Part shown: positions 38,728 through 52,600 of the stretch, piece after piece | How positions within the stretch are numbered: position 1 is the first letter of the stretch | Layout of the letters: each line of letters begins with the position of its first letter | Source: Todiramphus chloris collaris | Taxonomy: Eukaryota > Chordata > Aves > Coraciiformes > Alcedinidae | Assembly (NCBI GenBank): GCA_025345505.1 | Contig: JANVCC010000056.1 | Location: 2,705,865-2,769,864 of the forward strand | DNA: 64,000 nt | Reading direction: 5' to 3' | Made by a program: the position numbers and the translations under genes | The notes under the pieces: generated by a model | The model's input: only the letters and a program-made list of their open reading frames with translations | Told to the model about the DNA's origin: nothing | Databases searched by the model: none

Positions 38728-39221
38728 GAAGGTAAATTTTTCATATTCTCACCATGAAATAACAACAGGCTTAATGCAAAACGTTGGAAAGTCTTGGGGG
38801 CATGGTGGTGAAGGGAACAACACATTGAAATCCTCTATGTTTTGAAAACTCTACTTTGAGCATCAGCTAAGATATTACCTTGCTGAGGGCTAGTACACAC
38901 CATGGAGTCTCAAAGGTTTAGCTACTTATTCACCCAGTTCTGGCACGTAGGGAAAAAGCACGTTGTGTGACACTGCTCTTCTGTACTACCAGGTAGCTAC
39001 TGGGAGGTATTTGGTTTTCAGTGTTCAGCCCCCAGTGTATGTATCCAGTGAAACATTTTGCCTCACATAACATCAATAATTTCTAGCAAAATATGACTAT
39101 TAGTCAGCCCCTCTATTGTTCTGAAGGATGAAGTTTATTACATGCTTTTAAATGTTCTTGAAATGCACAGTAGAGGTCAGATAGAGTTGGTCAAAAATCT
39201 AAAATTCCACTTCGAGTGTAA

Positions 39222-39237
39222 TTTTTTTTTTTTTTTT
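39222..39237. repeat. T16 homopolymer
   Basis: Sixteen consecutive T residues in ordinary AT-rich sequence. Confidence 0.9.
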
Positions 39238-41934
39238 AATATAATGTAGAATCTAGCCACATCAGTCTTTCATTTGGAAAGTAAAAACTCTGAAAGCTTC
39301 ATTTTGAAGAACATGGATGAAACTGGTGTATGAAAACTACTAACGTTAATGATGATGTCAAGTATGAGAATATCACATGTGTGCCAGATTGCAAGACAGT
39401 TTTCTGGGCATTTATTATCAAGTTTCAAAGTGAAAAAAAATGTCTGATTTTCACTTCAACATTCATTTCACACTAAAGGACAGAGATAGGAAAGTAACTT
39501 CACCAACTTTGATCAGGACATATTGAGAAAACTGAAGGGAATCAAATGAAAGAGTAAAGTTAGCATCACATCTGTGGAGGAAAAGTAGTATGGAAAAAAA
39601 CTGATGGTTTAGACTTTTATGGCTCACATCCAAGTACATTTTAGTTCAAAAAGTTTAAATCAAAATTACTGTGCTAGCTTAGTCTCACAATTTTTACATC
39701 ATTGTTCCAAGTCATGAACGTGGCTCTGTGTGTGATAAATCTCCAGGGTGGATACTGCAACTACCACCTAACCTCTTCCAACATGGTTGTGTTTGACAAA
39801 TAAAAAAGAAGCATTTCCTCTATAGTGGGAAAAAAGTTCAGGGCCATTGTGCAACTTTAAACCTCCCACGAGAAATGGAGGACTAACACACCCCACCACA
39901 TTTCAGTAGACATGGAGTTTGTGCACTTCACTGCAATTTCTAAATGCAGAGAAAGTTTTCTATTCAATACAGCACTGCATCAAAACCAAATGATGCTCTG
40001 CCCTACTTCTCCATTTGCAGAATGACTGAACCCAGCCCTAGTAACAAAGAATCTATTGAGAAGAGAATAGATAGCTGAATATATTCATAATTATCACATA
40101 GCTAATTTCTTAGTGCTCCCCAGGTGATATTTCATTACTGTTGCACCTTTCTATCTGGAAGGTTACCAAGCAAGGAATGGTGGATTGCTGCTGTTGTGGG
40201 TACCTTCCATGGTAGGTAAAACAGGCACTGTATTCTTAATGTAAAAGCTGGAAAAACAGTTACACTCCACAGAAGAAGGAAAGTCTTACTGCCAAACATT
40301 TAAACTTCCCATTAAACAATTTCTTGACAGTTTGCAAACAGCTAGCCAACACTACTAGCAACTTTTATCACCACATAAAAATACAAAGAGGTTCATTAAT
40401 GTGCCCAGATTAAAAATATATAACCCCAAACCAACATAAATATAGCAGACAATTTCATAAAGAGTATCCACACACCCACACTCCCACTGCCAACTCATCC
40501 CCCGAGATAAAAGGACAAGTAGGAGATTAGCCAAAATGAATAGTATTGTCCCAGCTGTTCTGGCTATTCAATTCTTAATAGCCATAAAAACATGTGATTT
40601 GTGTCAGTGTATTATTTGGTATGAAAGTTAGTTATTTATTAATAAACTTGTACATCAAGTCTTTCAAAAGCCAGCACATGGTTGCTTTCTAAACAAGCAT
40701 ATTCCTTTCCCAGTTAATCAGATTCTTGCTGCTGGCATCAAAACAGGAAGATCAAGACCAATATGCTGAAAACTATTTTTCCAGAAGAATTAATACAAAA
40801 CGCTAGGCTTTGTATAATGTATTACGCCCATATGGAAGGCTAGTGGGAAAACATCAAACGCAATCTAAAATACAGCTACTGAAAAGCAACTGTAAAACTG
40901 GGGTAAACTGCAGTAAATATTTTCATGATTCTCCTATGATACAGCTTCAAATATTTAGCTAAATTAAACTACTTATACAAAATATACAATCTCTACTTCC
41001 ATTTACTGAGTCTTAGAAGCATTTAAGTAGATATTAACTTTTTATTAAGCCAATGCATTCAGTAGAAATATCACTGGCACAGCAGAGATAATTTTCCTCT
41101 TTACTTGCCAGAACTTCTTTTATCTGTTCAGAGGAAGAGAGATATTCATTACCATGACTATCTGAGTGAGATCCATACCTTAGTTTTGTGGCTTTCACCA
41201 AAGCAAATAAGCAAAGCCAGTCATGCTTTTATGTACTGTATACAAGTATTAATGTTCAGGTTTGTATCTTTTATTGGTCATCTAAAATAAAGGGCAATTA
41301 ATTCCTTGCATTTCTTGTCAGATAATTAAGTTTACACATCTGCAAGTCCAAGTACTGCCCAGTTAGACTACCATAGCCTATTAGACTATTCCACCTGCTG
41401 AGTTTAATCAATTTGTTAACATATACTTAAACACCTTCACTTCTTTTTGAAACTATTAGCATGCATTCACACCTGCGTTCTAAAACAAAACAAAAAGTCA
41501 ACACCAGTTTGGACGCTCCATTCTATACCAATATTCATTCAATCATTAATTTAATAATATTATACTGTTGTAAATTTGCTGTTTGACTACCTGATTCTGT
41601 TATAAATCATGAAACTGACACAAGGTCCAACAGAGCTTGTCAGCAAAACACAGATGAGTGCAAGCCCCTTGCGTCAGTGTTGCACTTCACTAAATCCTAA
41701 GTATATTCTCCTCTGCAGAGATATTAACAGACAGGGCCACTGGTTTTCCAGATACCAGTTTTGTGTGAAACTGAGGCTAGCATAAGTTGAAAAGTGCAGA
41801 GAACATTATACTTATTGCATTGGCAGCCTGCACGTGCAGTCTCTTGTATCAAAAGACGGTATACTGTTAGTGGTTTTCAGACGCTTTGTAAAACGGGGGC
41901 TTACCCGTCTGTCCTCCCAGAACATTAAAAACAA

Positions 41935-42020
41935 GAAACAAACCACCACAGCAAAAAGACAAAGCCAAACAAACAGCAATCATCAAAACAAAGCAAAATG
42001 AACAAAACCCCCAAACCAAG
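41935..42020. repeat. A/C-rich low-complexity tract
   Basis: About 85 bases dominated by AAAC, CCAAAC and AACAAA units. No coding content. Confidence 0.7.
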
Positions 42021-45000
42021 TAAGAGAGAGAAGAAAGAAAAGCCCATCACATTCTGAGCTTTCCCCTCCTCCCCAAATGCAGTCAGAGAAGAAGTACACT
42101 CTGTCCATATGCTTCTATGTTCCTTGGCTTTTATTCCAGTGCTAACCATGTCTGAACATACAGGCTGGGTAACATACAGGACCCAGATACATGATCCGAT
42201 CAAAAAGAATATCACTAGTGGACACTTTTCTTTTACAAAGAAACTGATGCTGAAGAGATATTAATACACTGAACATCTGTGGGAGATCTTAATCCACTCA
42301 TCTTGTTATTCTAAAGGGAGCTTTATCCATGATTTATGATTTTGTTTTTAAACAAGTCTTATAAATATGGATAACAACACAAAGATTTCAAAACCTTTCT
42401 AGCAGAAGTACAAATAGGAATATATTTATCATTCAGAGACTCCAAAAGATTTTTTTGTAAATATTTTTTTCAAACTTCAGAGCTTTCATAACTGTACAGA
42501 CAAGTGTTTTGCCTGAAAACAGATTCCCAGGACCTGCAAAAGCTCTCAATAGATAATTAAATGCTTAAAATATTTTGAAACCTTTCAGAAAAAGAAAACA
42601 TACATTTCTTTCAGTATTTAGTGAGAATAAAAACACCTGGACACCACCAAAAAAAAAAAACCCACCCCAAAACCCCTGAGAATTTCAAGATGCAAAGAAC
42701 CCTGCAGTACTGTTGGTCTAAGTATGTTTTAAGCTTTGATTTCCAGACCAAAATAAATTTTGCTGAAATACAGGCACCACAAATTCCTATCACAGCATGT
42801 CAATAATGAAATCAGATCAACAAACTATCTAAAGTAGGTATTAGCACTTAGAAGTATATTGTTTAAATAAAGATACAAGTAAAAATTGCTGATTTAATAA
42901 AAAGCTTTTAGTATTGATCAGCCCAAAGTCCTTGACTACACAGAACACCTCATTACATGACGTTTTTTCTACATAATCTTTCAGAAAATCTGTCAAGAAA
43001 AAAGTATTAAAAAACCCCCAAAACCCCAAAATCAAAGTAACCAAGCATCAAAAAACACAGCTGTCTATCCTGCCCATCCAAACTGGATATATAGATCTAC
43101 TTTAATAAGGGTGCAGAAGAGAATGTGGAAACATCGGTAAGATGCTTAAGAAAAGTAACAGAAATAATTATACTGTTCCACTATAAATGAATGCATATGG
43201 GGTTATTCACTCTATAAATACATGAGCTTATGGTTGTAATTGTTAGCTATCTATTTGTATGAGGCAGAAAAGGAAGAGGGAAAAACCATGGTATGATTTA
43301 GGTAACCATGTTGTGGCTGGCAAATTATTAATAGAAAACACTTCAAGCAATAAACAGTGATTAGTTGCTGAGCAATTCAGAATTAGAAATATGTTGTATG
43401 GTGTTGCAGAACACAAGCTGAATATGAAATAGGAGAAAGCAAATAGTGGACTTGCGTACAGGAACAGATTAGTCCCACGCAAATCTGTAAAGTCAATCTT
43501 CTTTCTATCTGTCCTTGGCAAGGCTTCGATAGAAGTGCCTCGTTGAATTGCAAGCACTACTTTCTAGGCAAGATTTGGAGCAGGGAAGGAAGAGCAGTAA
43601 GTGATCAGATCCCCATGATCCATGAGAAACAGTTACACAAACAATGCCTGTGAAAGCAGGGAAAGACAGAACTAGATGAAGGGATAAGTTTTATCCTCCA
43701 CAGAATATTGCCACAAAGAAAAGGGTAATTAAATGTTCTGCAAAGCAATTGTAGATAACTTCTGTTGTGAATGTAGAAGAGACAGTTGCATACGCCAGCA
43801 AGAAAAGCTTACGTTAGGTATAAGCAGAACTTTTTCTGTATTTAATTACAGCTACAGCTAAAGAGGTTACCTAGGAGCTTTCTCAACACGAGCTTGGTTT
43901 AGACTTAGCTGATACCACCCTGAGGTAAGCAGGTAAACTAGCCAGTTTTGACAGCTGTCTTCTGAATCTATTTGTGATTTGCATATAAAAATTGCAAAAA
44001 TATTCAAAATGTGGAAGTCGTTACTCAAGTCAATGTATTCAGAGGAATTTACAAGCATAATTTTATTTAAGTCAGATAAACAAATAACTACAACAACATC
44101 ACTCTGTGCCCTTGGTGGGGAGCATTGTTACCATACATAGTTATGCTCCAGGTATTAGTATCAGACTGGTGTAAAAGTGCCTAGCTGTTGGTGACTGCAT
44201 GTCAGGCAGAGGAATAGATAAGCTGTAATATAAACACTCCCTCAAAATCAGTTTTATAAACATTGCAGGTCTGACAGCATTATGACAGGGAATCAAGGCA
44301 GAGTTTTGATTGTGGCCAGATGTCACATTTAATTCTGCATCAGCAACACTGCTACATGCAGTTAAAATACTACATGTTGCTTAAAAAAACAAAACCAAAA
44401 CACAACTTGGCTCCTTGTTGACATGTCACCTCAGGCAACAACTCATTGTTTTAAGGCAAGTAAACCAGAATTATACTAGTTTTCAAACAGATACTAAAAA
44501 AATATTTCTGCATGAACATTTGTGAATCTAGATACTGTGGTTTCCAAGGACAATCATTAACAGTTGCAGAACTTGTTAGTTAAGTATATGATTACATGAG
44601 TAGTTCTTGTATTTTTGAGTAAGCCTGAGGGATACTTGTTTCCTGGTCCTGAAAAACCAGGCTACAGGCTGCAGATGTAAGGGGTATTAACATAAATTCA
44701 TCATCGTACATAAACATTTTTAACATTGTTAAAATAAGACATTAAGAACGGTTGACCTTATACTCAAATACATAATCTCAGCTATTCTCCTCTAGAGAAC
44801 AAAGAATTATGATTATCCCTTTTCTAATCTTCAGTCCAAAAATCAGTTGTTCTCATAAGCATCTTGTATAAAGTATTTCTATGGAGAATATTTAAAGCAT
44901 GAATACTAAAGAAATAGAGTAACAGCAAATTTGTAGAACTGAGTCCAAGCCTCAGACTATTTGGATTCTGCTGTAATGTGACTGACTAGGCTGCTTATTC

Positions 45001-47262
45001 ACACCAACTAATAAAATCAGAGGAAGGTACCACCAGAATAATGAGGTAAGCAGAAATACAAAGTAATGAAGCCTCAGAGTATGACACTTCAGTTCCAATT
45101 AAGTGCTGAAACCTTTCCTAAGCAGACTGTATGTTGACATGATATTTTATGCAAACTTGTATACCTGTCAATAATTAACACCTAATGCTAAGATGTATGT
45201 TCTACTGCCTGAAATACTGTTTGCTGCTAGACCTAATCTTTATTAGTATTTGTTATTTTTGACAGTTAATGAAATCTCATTAAAGGCATTAGAAAAGAAA
45301 TGCTCTAAGCATTAGCAGGTTGCTATTTTAAGATAGTAAATACTTCATACTATCTAACTTTTATCAGAATTACAAGATACATACTTTGGTTTTAACAGTT
45401 ATCCAAAGTATTTTGGTCCAGATTCTTGAAAATGTTAACTTTTTTTTTCCCACTGAGAATAAGCATCCATCAGCTGTCTAATTTTTTTTCCCCCCACGAT
45501 AGTATCATTTGATGTTCTTAAACTGAATTGTTTTATGCAAACATGAAAGATTCATGGCTATTTTATGGAGAACTTTCATTTATTATTTGGTTAATATTTA
45601 TGCTGTTTATGTGCCTGACATCCTGAATCATTATTTCTATGTGTCATCTATGAGACTTGGGAAAACCTATGAGCTTTGGTAAAAATTTTAAGGAAGAGTT
45701 TTTTGGGGAGGTTCTGCAGGTTTTAAAAAATCATTCTACATCACTGAACTGCTGCTTCAAAATTTTGTCTTAGGAGTTAACCTATTGTGAAAGAATTATA
45801 GTCAAATAGCATAAATGCTGCAAAGTTCAGTATCAGGGAAGAAAAATAATGCAAATCAAAACCACAGTAAAGGAAAAGGAAGTGAAAGAGGGTGGCTAAA
45901 GAGATAGCCTTTTAAGTTGTACTTGAAGAGTTTTGTGTCTCTTAAATAAAATTGGAACACAAATTAAGTTTCTGGTTTATACCTTTTAATGACTATTTTC
46001 TTAAAGTTAAAAAGTAGTATTTCAATATTTACTGTTATTTAGGAAATAATAGGAATTTATTAATATATTCAGTTACTTATGCCTGTGCTTTTGCTTGTGA
46101 AAAGATACACATAGCTAAGGGAAAAGGCTATCCATTTGGTCTAGAAAAAAACATATCATTAAGAATCAGGTAGCATTACTCTCCTAAGTTAACTGATCTC
46201 TTTGGCTTTCTAATGGCTGCTCTTGATTTAAAAAAAAAAAATCTATTTAGTATGAAGAATGTGCCATGATTTGACCTGAAATTCACCTTTTAACATCACT
46301 TTGACATCACTTTTCAAAATAAAGGGAAAGAAGAAGAAATAGTATTTTCTTTGTTCAAAATTTAGTTCTTTTAAGGATTTAAGTCCCTTAAAGTCACAAG
46401 GGCTAAAAAATTGGAAATAAAAGCATTTTTTAAGGTATTGTACTTGCTATTACTTTCAACTAAAATAGGAGACTGCTTTCCAGAGCCAGTGAGAATGATA
46501 GCTGTCCTCAAAACAGTTTTATTACCACACAGCTACAAATAGTAAACACACTTGTGACTAACTTATGAAACATTAAATTATCAGTTTAAGTAAGCATTTT
46601 AAGCCTTATTCTAGTAACATTGTAATGACAAATCATGTAAGTGAAGTTAGCATTACATCTTTGACCTTAGATACTTTGGTTCAGCAAGCTCTTTTAAGGC
46701 AGATTACCCAAGGCCAAATTATATCATTAATTTTAACCTGTTTACTGATATCAGCTGGCCTCACCTTAAATCCATGTGTTTATGATTAAATTACTTTCTC
46801 CAAGGCACATATAAACTTCATCATACCTAATATTTTACTAGTTGATGGTAAATTCCCAAAGCAAGAACTGCAAATTGATCTGAACAGTGCCCAGTATGAT
46901 TATCTCATCATGCGTGAACATTTGCCTTTTATTCCATATAGTTTTCTAGTTAAAATTATGAACAATATAAATTAAGAATCAAGGCAGTAGAATTGGAAGA
47001 ATTCACTACTTACTTTCATCAATACAGAAAACACACAGCATTTTCCAGGACAATATAATACCTTTCACTAGACTAAAAGTCAAAAGAGCATTGTAGGAGA
47101 AATTAATGACTTGGGAAAAAAATGAGGCAAATCATTGGATTGGAGTTGCTGTCTTGCTGATCATTTCACAGAGCTTCAAATCTACCTCCCATTAATTTAC
47201 TTTATATAAGAGCTAACAAACAGGCAGACTGGAAACCAAGAGAATCAGCTTTGTCCGAAATA

Positions 47263-47308
47263 TTAAAAAAAAAACCCCAAAAAACAAACAAACAAAAAAA
47301 AAGCCCCA
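47263..47308. repeat. A-rich tract with CCCC interruptions
   Basis: A9, CCCC, A6, then (CAAA)n and A9 before GCCCC. Typical of the A/C tracts scattered through this window. Confidence 0.75.
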
Positions 47309-47715
47309 GGCACCTATTGTTTTAAAATCTTCATCTCTCCCCTCATTTATACGTATTGCAAGACAAAGCACAGAAATTCTATTTACCTAAAGCCAACTGA
47401 GTCTTGCTGAGAAGGCAACATTGTTCACAGAGGGGGAAGCCAGCGTTGTAACTAACACTACTTCAGAAGATGCTGCTGCTGCTAAAAATCACCATCAGCA
47501 GTACTTCATGTAGAAGGCACCACTGTAAAATGATGTGGTTCCTGCTCACTGAGAAAAACCTATGCCAGTTAGAGCAAGACAAATAAGCACAGACAGATGT
47601 TACCTCTTTAGGAGCCCATGTGTTAGATTCACAAACTAGAAGTCTTTACATCTGAAGAATTATTTTCTTTCTCACCACCCCACCCTTCTCCTTTCCTTGT
47701 TTTCTATATGTCTAG

Positions 47716-48027
47716 TAGGCTCCAGTTTCTTTCTGCATGATGGCAGCTACGCTGTCATCAAGTGGAGGTATTGTCCTTTACTCCAGAATGGATTCAGGGT
47801 AGAAGGGAGTAGTATTCTGCACTGCTGTTCTCTGCCAGCAAACCCCAGCTCTATAACTTGCCAGTGTCTGCTGTTTAGAGACATGATGATCAACCATCAT
47901 TCTTGCCATACTGTTTCACACACTTCTCATTCAGCTCCTCAGTGCTTCACTGATTCCCTTCCAGTAGGGAAGAAAGCAGAGGCACCTCCCAACCCACCAC
48001 CAAGCCCTATAAGAGGACACCCTCTTG
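47716..48027 (+). CDS. Possible plus-strand exon, product not recognised
   Basis: A very long pyrimidine tract (from about 47664) ends in TCTAG at 47715, and a good donor (CTCTTG then GTAAAAG) follows 48027. The 312 bases between are open in one frame with equal start and end phase, and read for example SSFFLHDGSYAVIKWRY and KKAEAPPNPPPSPIRGHPLG. The Cys-, Ser- and Pro-rich composition is not clearly that of a folded protein, so a non-coding RNA exon or chance are real alternatives. No partner exon was found on this strand. Confidence 0.28.
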
Positions 48028-49486
48028 GTAAAAGCTACAGTAACATATAGACTAATTCATTCCAAAAACCTGTTTCAAAAACAGGCAAAAGCATTGGAGT
48101 GCAGCTATTCATTAAGTGCCTTCAGAGCAATTGGCAGTAGTTTTAGTGCTTCAGGATCAGGAATTCACCTCTGTGTGTTCCAGAGACCTATTTCTTGGGC
48201 TTGCTGTGCACCTGCTGTAGCTTTTGGGCCATTAGATCAGATATTTTTCCACTTCATTTCTTTCCTCAATTAAGCTAATAGCAAGTTTTGCTTAGAACTG
48301 CTGGCATAAGGTGCAATTATGATGACAAAACAATTTTAGAAAGTTACTGTAGCTGTACTGTATGTGGTTAGCAAATTAGTTCTCACAAATCAGAGTACCC
48401 ATCAAGTACAAGTGTTTCCGGATTGTCTACTGTAACTCTTTTTTTCCTGCAGCGTTTTTTTCCAAATACAAAATTTTGTCACTGGTGTTCTAATTATTAA
48501 CATTGGGGGTTACATGTGTTTCCTACTGATTCATCAAAGGAAATGGGTAGTGAAAATGTGAAAAATAAATAGATACTGATAATGGCAATTACAGAGGCAT
48601 AATAGCTTTCACTATCTGGTTTAATTCATGACCAAAAGATCCTTCAGGATTTCAGCAGTGTGCTCCCTCACCCCCATCTGACCTTTATTTCCCATAATCC
48701 CGTTCGGGCGATTACCACTAGTTGTGATCACAGTGCATCTGGTTGTGTGGATTTGGGGAAGAAACAACACCACAATAGCCAAGGGCTAATTTGAGCAACG
48801 TGCCCACCTCACCACAGTGCTGGTCTATGTCTAACTCCAGCCAAATTTGGAAGAAACGAACATCTTTAGTCAGTATGTAAATATGACCATAAGTCAATTA
48901 CATGTATAAACAGTAAACAGCCCAGAACCCAGGAAGGTCTCCTGCACAGCAGTTAGCTACATGCCAGGAGTAGGGATGCCTCTCGGGGTTACTCCTCGAA
49001 GCTGAGATAATTCTTACTACATCAGATACTTGATAAGTGAAGAGGGAATAAGCATGTTGAAACTTTGAAATCTTGGGTGATATAAAGGATCAATTGAGTG
49101 TATATAATCCTTTAGACATAAACTATAAACCAAATCTGGACTCTGTCTAGATCCATCTGCACTTAAACTTCTCTGTGAGAAGGAGTTTAGAGCACAAGGG
49201 GATCCTTTCTGAAGCTCATTGCTTAGTGGGCGCATCTCCCTGACAGTTTTGTCTGACCCTGTCCCCTATGCAGTAAATAATCAAGTGCATCTTGCCATCA
49301 AATCTTGCTAAACCACTCTCACATGTACTATAAAACTTTGTTAAATCACTGTTTGTATTGATAAAAGCATTGCTGCTAAAGATATTGCTGCTTCTCTCTG
49401 AGTAGTGAAGTACATCACTTCATCCATAACAGGGACGTTCTAAATTCAGTCTTGTGAACGTGGTATGTTTAAAAGGTCAATGATAC

Positions 49487-49552
49487 TTGCACAAGAGTAT
49501 AATAGTCCCAAGGAACCATCTACATTACAAATCTTCACAGTGCTAATCTCAT
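49487..49552 (-). CDS. Weak candidate exon
   Basis: An AT-rich but long pyrimidine-dominated acceptor (ATTTTTATTGGTCCAG) precedes 49552 and a fair donor (TGTGCAA then GTATCA) follows 49487. The 66 bases are open in one frame and read DEISTVKICNVDGSLGLLYS. It has the same strand as the putative gene at 15-38 kb and could be an upstream exon of it, but nothing links them. Confidence 0.2.
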
Positions 49553-50395
49553 CTGGACCAATAAAAATAAATAAATAAAGCAAAGCTTTTGAGTCAAATT
49601 TACATTTTGTCCTTTTACTATTAGAAATTTTGCAGACTGTGCTGCTCAGTTCCTCAGGTCCCACTACTCACCAGTTTCACAACAGTATCTACCTAGCCCT
49701 AGTGCTAGGTAGGTTCATTTACAAAAGGCACTCTCCTTCTCCAAAATCTAAATATCTTCATTGGTTATACACAGCATGAAATCCTTGTTGATGTATTTTA
49801 TCCTGTCCAGTATCTGTGTGCAGAAGGTTCAGAAAAAGATCCCTTTTGGATATTCAGCCTGGATTATTATATAGATTCGGAGGTTGCCTCAGGATGCAGC
49901 CAGAATATGTGGCTGAAGAAGTGTGCTGTGGAAATTTATTTACAACACCATATACAGGATTCAATCAATGGGGAGAACACTAAAATCTGAGGCAATTTTC
50001 AGACCTGTTTTTGACAAAAGTAGTTGATCTTCCTTCAAAGAATTTAGCAATCGTAAAACAAGACACAATTTGCTGTTTGAACAATAATAGAGAGAAATCC
50101 TGAGAACAGTTTTCCTTTTTTATTTAGAGAGGACCTGCATATAGAGGATGGTATTATTAAGAATCACAATTGTAATAGTTACAGAAAACTGTAAATTCTG
50201 TGTTGGAATTATTTTGTGATAGAACACTTCATTAAAAAAAATTATCCTTGGCTGGGAAAAAAATGCATTTGCTGTCAAAACACACAAACCCCAATTAGGC
50301 CATTAATTTAATTTTTCCCAAAGTGTATCTTGTCCCCTGAAAAATCTCTTCCAAGAAAGTTGGTTGGGGTTATTTGTTTGTAGCTTGAATTTAAA

Positions 50396-50490
50396 ACACA
50401 AACAAACGAAAAAAAACCAAAAGCACACACTAAAAACAAATATAAAACAACCCAAATCAATAAAACCCTAACAAACCCAAACCAAAAGAC
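50396..50490. repeat. A/C-rich low-complexity tract
   Basis: Roughly 95 bases of AAACAAAC, AAAAACCAAAA and AACAAACCCAAACC type sequence. Confidence 0.7.
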
Positions 50491-51453
50491 AAACCTGTGT
50501 TCCAATTTGGAAGATACAATAATCTATTTCAGCAAAAGATTTTTCATTCCTGGCCAGCTCTAACAATCACACAATCACTTCCCTTTTTAATTTACTCAGA
50601 AAACAGAAATATAGCATTTCCCATGGTCAAGAAAGGAAGAATGGAAGAGTCACAGAAATCATCTCTGCGACAAACTCTAACCTACCCATCTACCTTAGTC
50701 TAATTATGAGAACAGAAAGGATAATTTGTCCCTGTTCTTTCCAAACATAGTTCTGAATAACCAGAGGGTTTCTAACAGCTCAGCTGAACCAAACAGAAAA
50801 AGCATTAGATTTATTTCTAAGTTTATCAGTTTCAAAATATTTCTCAGTGAGTTCAATACTTTGACAAGCTTTTCTTTATTCAAATATCATCATCTGTAAG
50901 CCACTAAAAGCTCTATTTATCTTTTAGTTCATCATTCTTCAACAAAACTGGGCTCTTCATTAGAACAAATTATTGAAGCTTTAAAAAGAAAAGATTGGAC
51001 TAGAATTTATATACTCATTGCATTTCTACACAAAAATCCATTAACCTCCTTAGAAGTACTTGCTTGAAATAACTGATATTAAGATAAACAAGCATAGAGA
51101 AAAAACTTTACTAGCAGAAGCTGAATTTCAAAATGAAATCTTCCCCTACTATTGATGTAAACTGCATGTTTGTAAGGCGTTTATATTTCATAATAGATAT
51201 ATCTCTGCCATAAAACAATCCGACAAAAGTTGTATTCTAGTAAGAATGTCTGTGCAGTATCTGAAAAATTCTTCCTTAGATGCAGATTGAGATTTAAATA
51301 AAATGCTTCAAACTTAGTGTATCTCAACCTACTAGAAGTTTTCTGTAATCAATAACTGTTTACTGTTATTGTATTTTCCTCTTAAAGATTTGTAAGTCTG
51401 ACGGATCTCTGCGTATGGACAGAGTTCTCCAAAACAGAGTAGAAAGCAGAACT

Positions 51454-51770
51454 TGGAATCATAGACCAGTTGGGTTGTAAGGGACCTTGAAGATCACCTA
51501 GTTCCAATGCCCCCACTAGATCAGGTTGCTTCAAAACCCCATCGAACCTGGCCTGGCACATATCCAGGGAGGGGGCATCCACAACTTTTCTGGGCAACCT
51601 GCTCCAGGTACCTCACCATCCTCACAATAAAGACTTCCTTCCTAAAAACTAATCTAAACCTACAGTCTTTCGTTTTAAAACCATCACCCCTCAACCTATT
51701 AGTAATAGTCTCCCCAGAGCCTTCTCCTCTCTAGGCTGAACAATCCCAATTCTCTCAGCCTGTCCACATG
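51454..51770 (-). mobile_element. CR1 LINE fragment, 3' end, minus orientation
   Basis: The plus strand shows the reverse complement of a CR1 3' end: GGAATCATAGACCAGTTGGG, TTGTAAGGGACCTTGAAGAT, CACCTAGTTCCAATGCCCCC, a CATCCACAACTTTTCTGGGC block, and CTCTCTAGGCTGAACAATCC with TCTCAGCCTGTCC at the 5' side. It is 5'-truncated and diverged. All short open frames on either strand in this interval come from the repeat. Confidence 0.92.
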
Positions 51771-52090
51771 GGGGAATTTATTCATCAGATAATTTATTGT
51801 CCTTGGATTTACTGTATGTGTCAAGGCCATCTATTACAAGGTTATTTTAAATAAATTGCCCATTTCTTCTGTGGCAAGGTTACTCTGTTCCTCTTTGGCG
51901 TTACAGGCATAAAGCAAACTAACCAAACATACAGTATCTACAGAAAGGTCTTTGTTATAAAAGAAAATAAAACTGTTTCTAAAAAAAATAATAATTACTT
52001 CTCCGATTAAAGAAAAATAAGGAACCTCACAGAATCTCTTTCAACAATGCTTTTAAATCTCACTACTCTTCAATAGCTTTTCATCAGTAG

Positions 52091-52196
52091 AATATGTGTA
52101 TATGTACATATATGAATGTATTAGATATACATATATCTAAATTCTATTTCTAGATCTAGGATATATATGCATAGACATATACATGTACGTATGTAC
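52091..52196. repeat. TA/TG-rich degenerate microsatellite
   Basis: Alternating purine-pyrimidine sequence (TATGTGTATATGTACATATA, AGATATACATATATCT, GGATATATATGCATAGACAT) with several short palindromes. It is a decayed (TA/CA)n microsatellite. Confidence 0.7.
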
Positions 52197-52600
52197 AATT
52201 GGATTTTCAACTCCATAAATCTCCTTTGTGCTCTTTCAGTGGTTCAAATCAATATGATTTTGAGCAGAGACTCCCCTGGCACAGAGAATGCTGAGGGGAT
52301 ACACACTGTAAGAGCAAGGCTGAAACATGGAGCTGGAGTAACTTATGCTGGGAACCTGGTCAGAAGGATGCTGGCTGTACTGCAGTGTTACACAGAAATT
52401 CTTATCATAGCTTTAGAAAGTTCTGGAGACAAATTTAAGGTAAATCATCGTAGAACTGCTCTAATTTAGTCTCTAATGTAGTACAAGGCTGTCTATAGGT
52501 GCAATTAATGCAAGTGTCACCCTCACTTCCAAGCAAAACCGTAGATGAGGTCTTTAAATCTTAGCTCCACTTTGTGTGCAAATACACACGCACTTGCATT

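Larger units (their letters stand above)
37872..47715. other. No gene supported; low-complexity tracts and conserved-looking non-coding sequence
   Basis: No secure exon was found on either strand. Contents include an A22 run at 38706-38727, a T16 run at 39222-39237, an A/C-rich tract at 41935-42020 and others near 42648 and 43012. Repeat-free AT-rich sequence at about 45.1-46.9 kb is rich in TAAT and ATGCAAA type motifs. Upstream exons or the promoter of the minus-strand gene could lie here unnoticed. Confidence 0.4.
48028..51453. other. No gene supported
   Basis: AT-rich sequence with an A/C-rich tract at about 50396-50490 and a weak minus-strand exon candidate at 49487-49552. No repeat copy was recognised. 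Confidence 0.4.

Noticed and set aside
43243..43557. 104-codon minus-strand frame (IQRGTSIEALPRTDRKK)
   Set aside because: Part is protein-like, but no convincing acceptor or donor frames it; left out of the exon list.
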